Shown here: in pieces, positions 56,152 to 64,000 of the stretch | Numbering within the stretch: position 1 is the stretch's first letter | How the letters are laid out: each line of letters begins with the position of its first letter | From: Dactylis glomerata | Taxonomy: Eukaryota > Streptophyta > Magnoliopsida > Poales > Poaceae | NCBI GenBank assembly: GCA_007115705.1 | Contig: QXEO01000336.1 | Coordinates: 1,115,589 to 1,179,588, forward strand | Length of the DNA: 64,000 nt | Direction: 5' to 3' | Made by a program: the position numbers and the translations under genes | Notes under the pieces: generated by a model | The model's database searches: none | Told to the model about the DNA's origin: nothing | What the model saw: the letters and a program-made list of their open reading frames with translations, nothing else

Positions 56152-59100
56152 CTATTCGAAAACAAACTCTGCAGGTTCCTGCAAATTGTCCTGGATGAAT
56201 TCTTCCAGAGAAACTATTTCAATAACATCAACATCTTCATTATAAGAATCTCCAGCAATATAATGTTTGAGTCTTTGCCCATTCACCACTTGTGTAGTGT
56301 CGTCTTTCAAAGAAGCAATCTTAATAGCACCTGAGCGATATACTTCAACAATAACATATGGTCCTTCCCATTTAGAGAGTAATTTTCCTGCAAAAAATCT
56401 GAGATGAGACCTATACAATAGAACTTTCTCACCAACATGAAACTCTCTTTTAAGAATTCTCTTGTCATGCCATTGCTTGACTTTCTCTTTGAAAAGTCTG
56501 GCATTCTCATAGGTTTGGTTTCTCCACTCATCTAGAGAACTCAAATCTAACAACCTTTTCTTACCGGCAAGTTTAAAATCCCTATTAAGCTCTTTCACTG
56601 CCCAAAAAGCTTTGTGTTCTAATTCTAAGGGCAAGTGACACACTTTTCTGTAAACCATCTTATAAGGAGACATGCCCATGGGGTTCTTATAAGCAGTTCT
56701 ATAAGCCCATAAAGCATCATTTAACTTACTAGCCCAGTTTTTCCTAGATCTATTAACAGTCTTCTGCAAGATAGACTTGATCTCTCTATTTGAAAGCTCT
56801 ACCTGCCCACTAGTTTGGGGATGATAAGCAGAAGCAATTCTATGATTAACATCATATCTAGCAAGAGTTTTTCTAAAACCGCCATGAATAAAATGAGAAC
56901 CTCCATCAGTCATAAGATATCTAGGCACACCAAACCTAGGAAAAATAACATCCTTAAGCATTTTTAACGAAGTCTCACCATCGGCACTCTTTGTAGGTAT
57001 GCCTTCTACCCATTTAGTAACATAATCAACAGCAACAAGTATGTGGGTATAGCCTTTTGAAGGAGGCAAAGGACCCATAAAGTCAAATCCCCAACAATCA
57101 AACGGTTCAATAACAAGAGTGTAACTCATAGGCATTTCATTACGTCTAGAAATATTACCAACTCTTTGACATTCATCACAAGATAAAACATACCTTCTAG
57201 CATCTTTAAAGAGGGTTGGCCAATAAAAACCTGATTGTAGAACCTTTTGTGCGGTTCTATCTCCAGCATGATGTCCTCCATAAGCGCTTCCATGGCATTT
57301 CCTCAATATTTCTTGTTGCTCATATTCTGGTACGCATCTTCGCATAATACCATCAACTCCTTCTTTATATAAGTGTGGGTCATCCCAAAAGTAATGCCTC
57401 AAATCATAAAAGAATTTCCTTCTTTGCTGAGCTGTAAAGGTTGGAGGCAAATACTTGGAAACAATAAAGTTAGCATAATCAGCATACCAAGGAAGGTCTC
57501 GTGAAGTTACGTTTATTGCAGCCAACTGTTCATTTCGAAAACTATCATTAACAGGAATAGGATCAAAAGAAATATTTTCCAATCTAGACAAATTGTCAGC
57601 CACAGGATTTTCAGCACCTTTCCTATCTATGATATGCAAATCAAACTCTTGTAACAGCAACACCCATCTAATAAGCCTAGGCTTAGCATCATTCTTAGTC
57701 ATAAGATATCTAATAGCAGCGTGATCAGTATGAATAGTAACTTTAGAATCAACAATGTAAGATCTAAACTTATCACATGCAAAAACAACAGCAAGAAACT
57801 CTTTCTCAGTAGTAGCATAATTCTTCTGAGCAGCATCAAGAGTCTTACTAGCATAATGAATAACATTCAACTTATTGTCTACGCGCTGTCCAAGAACAGC
57901 ACCAACAGCAAAATCACTAGCATCACACATAATTTCAAAGGGTAAATTCCAATCCGGTAGTTGAACAATAGGAGCAGTAGTTAAAGCCTTCTTAAGAGTT
58001 TCAAAAGCTTCCTTACAATCATCATCAAAGACAAATGGTACATATTTTTGAAGAAGATTAGTAAGAGGCTTTGAAATCTTAGAGAAATCTTTAATAAACC
58101 TCCTATAGAAACTAGCATGACCAAAAATACTACGAATACCTTTAACATCTCTGGAACAAGGCATTTTCTCAGTTTCCTCCACTTTTGCTCTGTCAACTTC
58201 AATACCTCTTTCAGAAATTTTATGTCCAAGGACAATTCCTTCATTTACCATAAAGTGGCATTTCTCCCAATTAAGAACAAGATTAGTTTCTTCACATCTC
58301 TGCAAAACTTTATCAAGATTGTGCAAACAATTATCAAAAGAAGTTCCATAGACGGAGAAGTCGTCCATGAAAACCTCCACAATTTCTTCACAAAAGCCAT
58401 GAAAAATAGCAGACATGCATCTTTGAAAAGTAGCAGGAGCATTGCATAAACCAAAAGGCATGTGTCTATAAGCATAAGTTCCATAAGGACAAGTAAAAGT
58501 GGTTTTCTCTTGATCTTCCTTTCTAACAGCAATCTGAGAGAAACTGGAATAACCATCAAGAAAACAAAAGTGCAACTTCTTAGACAACCTTTCTAACATC
58601 TGATCTATAAACGGTAAAGGATAATGATCTTTCTTAGTAACCTTGTTAACTTTTCTATAGTCAATGTACATCCTATAACCTACTACTACCCTTTGAGGAA
58701 TAAGCTCGTTATTCTCATTAGGCACCACAGTCATACCTCCCTTCTTACGAACACAATGAACAGGACTAACCCATTGACTATCAGCAATAGGATAAATAAT
58801 ACCAGCATCAAGGAGCTTTAATACCTCATTTCTTACCACATCCTTCATCTTGGGAATTAAGCGGCGTTGATGCTCCACAACCGGCTTCGCGTCTTTCTCC
58901 ATGTTAATAGCATGCTTACATAAAGTGGGACAAATCTCTTTTAAATCATCAAGAGTATATCCCATAGCTCCTTGGTGTTTCCTCAATATCTCCAATAATC
59001 TTTCTTCTTCCTTTTCTGAAGGCTTAGAACTAATAATAACATGATATATTTTCTTATCATCTATATAAGCATATTTAAGATCATCAGGTAAAGGTTTTAA

Positions 59101-60863
59101 TTCAAAAACAGGATCTTCCTTAGGTGGCAAAGTGGTACCAAGATCCTCCACAGGTAAATTGTGCTTGATTAATGGTTGTTGACGAAGGAATATATCGTCA
59201 ATCTCTTCTCTTTCCTTACTGAAAACATCACTCTCATGATCTTCCATGAATTGATGCAAAGCATTATTAGGAGCAAGAGCAATAGAAGCAAGCTGTTCAA
59301 CTCGAAAATTTTCATTAGGCATGTTATTTTCATAAGAAGTCTTAGCAAACTTGGAAAAATTAAACTCATAAGACTCTCCATTAAACTTAGTGAAATTTTT
59401 CTCCTTCTTACAGTCTATCACGGCGCCACAAGTATTCAAAAAGGGTCTACCAAAAATAATAGGACAAGTTTTACTAGCCTCCTTACCAAGTACTAGAAAA
59501 TCAGTGGGGTATTTATTCTTACCGCATAGGAATTCCACTTCTCAAACAATACCAAGAGGCCAAACAGTCTCTCTGTTAGCAAGCTGAACAACCACATCAA
59601 TATCTTTAAGTTCACAAGCGCCAATCTCATGCATAATTTCTTGGTAAAGCTCTAAGGGAATGGCACTTGCACTAGCACCAATGTCGCATAAACCATAATA
59701 GCAATGATCTCCAATCCTGACAGAAATAACAGGAACACTTGTTTTCCTATGCCTTTTAGGATGTGAGAGAATGTTAGAAGCATCTTCACAAAAGAGAATA
59801 TATTCATCCCCTACATCTTTAGTAACAAGGTCCTTCAATATAGCTACAAGAGACTTAATAGTAATTTGCTCATCAGGCTCTACAGCTTTCTTAGTGCTTT
59901 TATTAGACACACTTACCAAAGTAGAATACTTTTTTTACCTTAGCAGGGAAAGGTGTCTTCTCAAAATAAGGTTTAGGCACAATGCTATCAACAGTACAAA
60001 CTTTAGTAGCTGCAGCAGGAATATGACTAATAGAATCTTTATAAGGCGCATGATATTTGTTCCAATCTTTCTTTGGAACATCAAGATAAGAGGCAAAAGC
60101 CTTAAGGCAATTAACAAGTATTTGAGAATCAAGACCATAAGCAATGCTAACACTATGAAAGTCATCGGTTCCCATAAAAGTTTTAATGCATTCATAATCA
60201 TAATTTATACCTGACTTCCTACCTTTGTCGTTTTCCCATCCTTTAGCATTCTCTTGGATATGGTCAAGAAGTTTCCACTTAGCATCTTCTTTCATATGAG
60301 TAAATGATCCAAAACAAGAAGCATCCAAATAATCCTTATCAGGAAGAGTAAGCCTCGCATAAAAATTATCAATAACAATATTATTGGGGAGCTCATGAAT
60401 GGGGCATTTGAACATTAGTAACTTCAGTCTCCCCCACGCTTGGGAAATACTTTCTCCATCATGAGGCCAAAAATTATATATCCGATTACGATCTTTATGA
60501 ATTTCACTTGGAGGATAAAACTTGGAATAAAAGAGAGGCACAATTTCCTCCCATGCAATAGATGGACCATCTTTAAGCAGCCGATACCACTCCTCAGCTC
60601 TGCCTTTCAATGATAAAGAGAATAGCTTCCTCTTGACCTGGCTCGGTGAAATACCTGCACATTTGAACAACTCACATAATTCATGTATAAAAAGTAAGTG
60701 ATCACCCGGATGGACCGTTCCATCTCCTAAATAGCAGTTATTCATAACACGTTCAACAATTTTCATAGGTATTTTAAAAGGATCCAATTGAGCAGGCGGT
60801 GGTTCATATACTACCGTAACAGTGGCAGTAGTATTCCCAAATAGGGAACTAAATGGAGACTTC
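56152..60863 (-). pseudogene. pol: Gag-pol of element N, best preserved
   Basis: From 59538 to 56152 one frame of 1128 residues covers the protease end (CPIIFGRPFLNTCGAVI), RT (about 240-420: HFCFLDGYSSFSQIA, MPFGLCNAPATF, VFMDDFSVYG), RNase H (about 510-630: CDASD, TEKEF, HTDHAA), integrase zinc domain and DDE core (about 720-950: FDFMGPLP, LMTDGGSHF, QVELSNREIK) and a GPY/F-type end. Only two lesions lie upstream: TGA at 59539-59541 inside the protease, and a one-base insertion in a T-run near 59932 between gag and protease. Gag (60863-59935) lacks its first codons, which lie at 62385. It would be the helper-type copy if intact. Confidence 0.9.
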
Positions 60864-62375
60864 TGATGACCCACAAGTATAGGGGGTGTATCGTAGTACT
60901 TTCGATAAATAAGAGTGTCGAACCTAACGAGGAGCAGAAGGTGTTGACAAGTGGTTTTGATCAAGGTTTCACTGTAAATACTAGCAAACGGGTTTTCAGG
61001 GGTATTCGGTAATGCAAATAAATAAAGTGCGAGTAAATAAAAGACAGTAGTAATAATTGCAGCAAGTGGCCCAATCCTTTCTTTAGCAAAGGACAAGCCG
61101 GTTGTGTAAGTTATGATGACCAAACGTTCTCGAGGACACACGGGAGTTTCTATCAAGAGCTTTCGCTTCATGCCGCTAAATAATCTTTATTGGTTTGTAA
61201 GTGTTATGGGGGTGAACCTGTGCTAGCGCACTACCCTTACTAGGATAAATACACACATGTGATTATACCCCTTGCAAGCATCCGCAAATACAAGAAAGTA
61301 ATTAAGATAAATCTAACCACAGCCTTAAACTCTAAGATTCTACGCTCTCTGGTGGAATGGTTTCCCAACGGAGGTTTAGGTTTCTATCACTCCAGCAACC
61401 CCACAATTGGTAGCCAAATACACAATGCATCTCACTAGGCCCATAAATAGTGAAGTATCATGTAGTCGACATTCACATGACACCACTAGTGAAATGGCAC
61501 CACAACAAATAAATATCAAACCATTAAATATTACTCAACATAATTCCACTACTAACGACTTGACTTCTCCCATGTCCTCAAGAACTAAACGAACTACTCA
61601 CAAGACATCATATGGATCATGATCAGGGGTGAAATAATGGTAAATAACAATCTGAACATAAACCTTAATTCAACGGTTCCACTCAATAGCATCAACTACA
61701 AGAGTAATCAACACCGGGAAAGTTTCCCCTAAGAATTTAACAAGATCCAACTCAAGGTGTTACAGCGGGATGGCGTGGTGATGGTGGAGATGAAGGTGCT
61801 GGTGATGGAGATGATGATGATGATCCCGATGAAGTCCGGTGCGATGGCGATGACGATGGTGACGATCTCCCCTCTCCGGGAAGGAATTACCCCAGCAGAT
61901 TTCTGCCTGCCGGAGAGCTTTTCTTTCTCTGGTGTTTTCCACCCCGCAGAGGCGGCGGTGTCTATCTCTGAGCCCCCCCTGACTTAGGTTTTCGGGGATG
62001 ATGAAGTACGCGCAGGGGCGAGACCTAAAGTAGGCCAGGGTGGCTTCACAGTAGGCCGGTGCGGCCAGGGGCCAGGCCGCGCCCCCTACGTGTGAGCCTA
62101 CCCCCTGGCTCCTCTCGACTCCTCCTTCTGGCTTCCTGAGACTTTCGGCAAAATATAATTTTCTGATATTTTTCTGGAATTTTCCTGATCTTCCAAAATA
62201 TGGTGTCTTGTCGGTCCTTTTCCAGCAGAATCCTGACTCCGGCAGCAAATCCTCCAACGATCATCAAACATGTAAAAACAGGGGAAACAACATAAGTATC
62301 ATCTCTAAATATGAAATATATCAATGAATAACAGTAAATTATGATACAAAATAGTGATGCAAAATGGACGTATCA
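60864..62375 (-). repeat. Family B LTR, 5' LTR of N
   Basis: tgatgacccac..gacgtatca. Inverted repeat 62044-62096. It is joined on its internal side to gag sequence (ggagacttc) with no PBS. The LTR ORF of about 100 residues therefore fuses in frame to gag (frame 59903-61171). Confidence 0.9.
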
Positions 62376-62500
62376 ACTTCTCCATAATAAAATAAAATAA
62401 CAGACAGAAATAAAAACAGTACTTACAGTAAAAGTTTCCTTTACCAATTCCACTCTTCAATAGCGCTTCACTCCCTAGCAACGGCGCCAGAAAATAGTCT
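62376..62500 (-). other. Element O leader with gag ATG and PBS
   Basis: The gag ATG (62383-62385) is interrupted ten bases in by N. The primer binding site tccctagcaacggcgcca (62472-62489) is tRNA-Asp type with two mismatches, 11 bases from the LTR at 62501. Confidence 0.85.
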
Positions 62501-63479
62501 TGATGACCCACAAGTATAGGGGGGGTATCGTAGTACTTTCGATAAATAAGAGTGTCGAACCCAACGAGGACCAGAAGGTGTTGACAAGCAGTTTTGATCA
62601 AGGAATCAGTGTAAATACTAGCAAATGGGTTTTTAGGGGTATTTGATAATGCAGATAAATAAAGTGCAAGTAAATAAAAGACATTAATAATAATTGCAGC
62701 GAGTGGCCCAATCCTTTCTAGAGCAAAGGACAAGCTGGTTGTGTTACTTATGATGACCAAACGTTCCTGAGGACACACGGGAATTTCGTCAAGTGATTTC
62801 GCTTCATACAGTTGATTAATCTTCATTGGTTTGATAGGTGTTATGGGGGTGAACCTATGCTAATGCACTACCCCAACTTGGACTAATACATACTTGTGAT
62901 TATACCCCTTGCAAGCATCCGCAACTACAAGAAAGTAATTAAGATAAATCTAACCACAACATTAAACTCTGAGATCCTACACTCCTAGGTGCACTGGTTT
63001 TCTAACGGGGGTTTAGGTTTCTGTCACTCCGGCAACCCCACAATTAGTAGCCAAATACACAATGCATTCCACTAGGCCCATAAAGGTGAAGTATCGTGTA
63101 GTCGATATTCACATGACACCACTAGTAAAATAGCACCACAACATAAGTATCAAACCATTAAATTTTAATCAACATAATTCCACTACTAACATCTTGACTT
63201 CTCCCATGTCCTCAAGAAATAAATGAACTACTCACAAGATATCATATGGATCTGATCAGAGCTGAAATAATGATGAATAACAATCTCGACAAAAACCTTA
63301 ATTCAATGGTTTCACTTAATAGCATCAACTACAAGTAGTAATTAACACCGAAAAAGTTTCACCTATGAACTAGACAAGATTCACCCTAAGATGTTATAGC
63401 GGGACGGCGTGGTGATGATGGTGATGAAGGTGTTGGTGATGATGATGATAATCTCGATGAAGCCCAGCTCGATGACTAA
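62501..63479 (-). repeat. Family B LTR fragment, 5' LTR of O
   Basis: Starts tgatgacccac and follows family B to about 63479 (the GAT-rich stretch), where the promoter half is replaced by an A-like LTR. It is more diverged than the LTRs of I and N, consistent with O being the oldest. Confidence 0.85.
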
Positions 63480-64000
63480 TGGCGTGTAGTTGACCACCCA
63501 GTTGGGAACCCCAAGAGGAAGGGATGATGAGCACAGCAGCAAGTCTTCCCTCAGTATGAAACCAAGGTTTATCAAACCAGTAGGAGAAAGAACCAACTTC
63601 CAAAGGTTGATGCTCATTGGCTTGGCGACAGCTCCAGACAATTTATATATGGTGCCTTATCTGGGGCGTAGCTTTACACCAGCAGTAACGTGGAACCTGC
63701 ACACAACACAACCAAAGTACTTTGCCCCAACTTACAGTGAGGTTCTCAATCTCACCGGTTTGCTGTAAACAAAGGATTAAACGTATCGTGTGGTAAAAGA
63801 TAGTAGTTCGCGAGAATGTAAATAATGCGAGTAAATAGTAAACAGTAAAAAGAATGTAAAAGAATGGACCGGGGTCCACAGTTCACTAGAGGTGTCTCTC
63901 CATAAGATAAATAACATGCTGGGTAAAGAAATTACAGTTGGGCAATTGACAGAATAAAGAAAGCATACAAATGTCATGAGGATCACTATGAGATTCACTT
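63480..64000 (-). repeat. Family A-like LTR, cut by window edge
   Basis: Begins tggcgtgtagttgacc and contains cccagttgggaacccc, accggggtccacagttcact and gtgtctctccataag, all landmarks of family A LTRs, with clear divergence. Orientation minus by comparison with 5474-7151. The rest lies outside the window. Confidence 0.75.

Larger units (their letters stand above)
52078..62375 (-). mobile_element. Inner family B Gypsy element (N), chimeric 5' end
   Basis: LTRs 52078-53593 and 60864-62375 closely resemble each other and differ from those of I. acttc flanks the whole unit (52073-52077, 62376-62380), so it is one insertion into gag of O. Its own PBS, leader and gag start are missing. Instead, its internal region ends with gag of O plus another acttc (60859-60863) joined to the 5' LTR. 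Confidence 0.8.
26953..63479 (-). mobile_element. Outer family B Gypsy element (O), twice self-interrupted
   Basis: Reading the minus strand from the right: 5' LTR fragment (62501-63479), PBS and leader (62376-62500), gag start at 62385, then insertion N, gag-pol 52077-47369, env-position ORF, 3' region to 45242, insertion I, rest of the 3' region 27597-27144 with polypurine tract, and a 3' LTR remnant 26953-27143. Both insertions have perfect 5-bp duplications. O is the oldest layer on this side; both outer LTRs are cut by family A LTR sequence. Confidence 0.85.

Noticed and set aside
1..64000. Host gene
   Set aside because: Every long frame is explained by a transposable element; no exon set with a housekeeping domain was found.

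Overview
This window is plant nuclear DNA made almost entirely of nested transposable elements. It is most probably from a Triticeae grass (wheat, barley, rye or Aegilops). The basis is two related Athila-lineage Gypsy families with 1.5-1.7 kb LTRs beginning TGATACGTCTCC or TGATATGTCC, primer binding sites matching plant tRNA-Asp(GTC), a CACTA transposon with CACTACTAG termini, and a Tat-like element with an antisense intron-containing gene. I found no host gene, rRNA gene or CRISPR array. Family names such as Sabrina, WHAM, Derami or Fatima are plausible but were not checked.

Layout. 1-5473 (+): internal part of a Gypsy element with gag, aspartic protease and a frameshifted Athila-type third ORF, but no reverse transcriptase or integrase. 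5474-26952 (-): tandem array of family A with three LTRs and two internal regions of about 3.7 kb; it is non-autonomous and has one unknown ORF per unit. The first internal region is interrupted at 8190-17192 by a Tat-like element (335-bp LTRs, TSD gcggg) with gag-protease on the minus strand and a spliced gene on the plus strand. 26953-63479 (-): one family B element (called O) broken by two complete elements of its own family. I (27598-45236, TSD gatca) sits in its 3' untranslated region. N (52078-62375, TSD acttc) sits ten bases into gag. Element I carries a 7.25-kb CACTA transposon (34551-41805, TSD taa) and a SINE-like insert. 63480-64000 is the start of another A-like LTR.

Relations. 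Family B encodes gag, protease, reverse transcriptase, RNase H and integrase plus a small ORF in the env position, and N is the least damaged copy. Family A and the Tat-like element lack polymerase and would need enzymes in trans. The CACTA encodes a TNP2-type transposase that appears spliced to a degenerate Ulp1-like domain, and a small RNase H1-type hybrid-binding-domain protein with a membrane tail.

The most interesting patterns are: (1) a GC-rich inverted repeat of about 52 bp that recurs in LTRs of both families and again upstream of a second, internal TATA box before the env-position ORF; (2) replacement of that ORF by an unrelated coiled-coil ORF in one copy, with leader and tail kept; (3) element N, a chimera whose gag end carries the insertion junction of its own host element; (4) the CACTA gene structure. 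All gene functions are read from motifs; no database search was possible.
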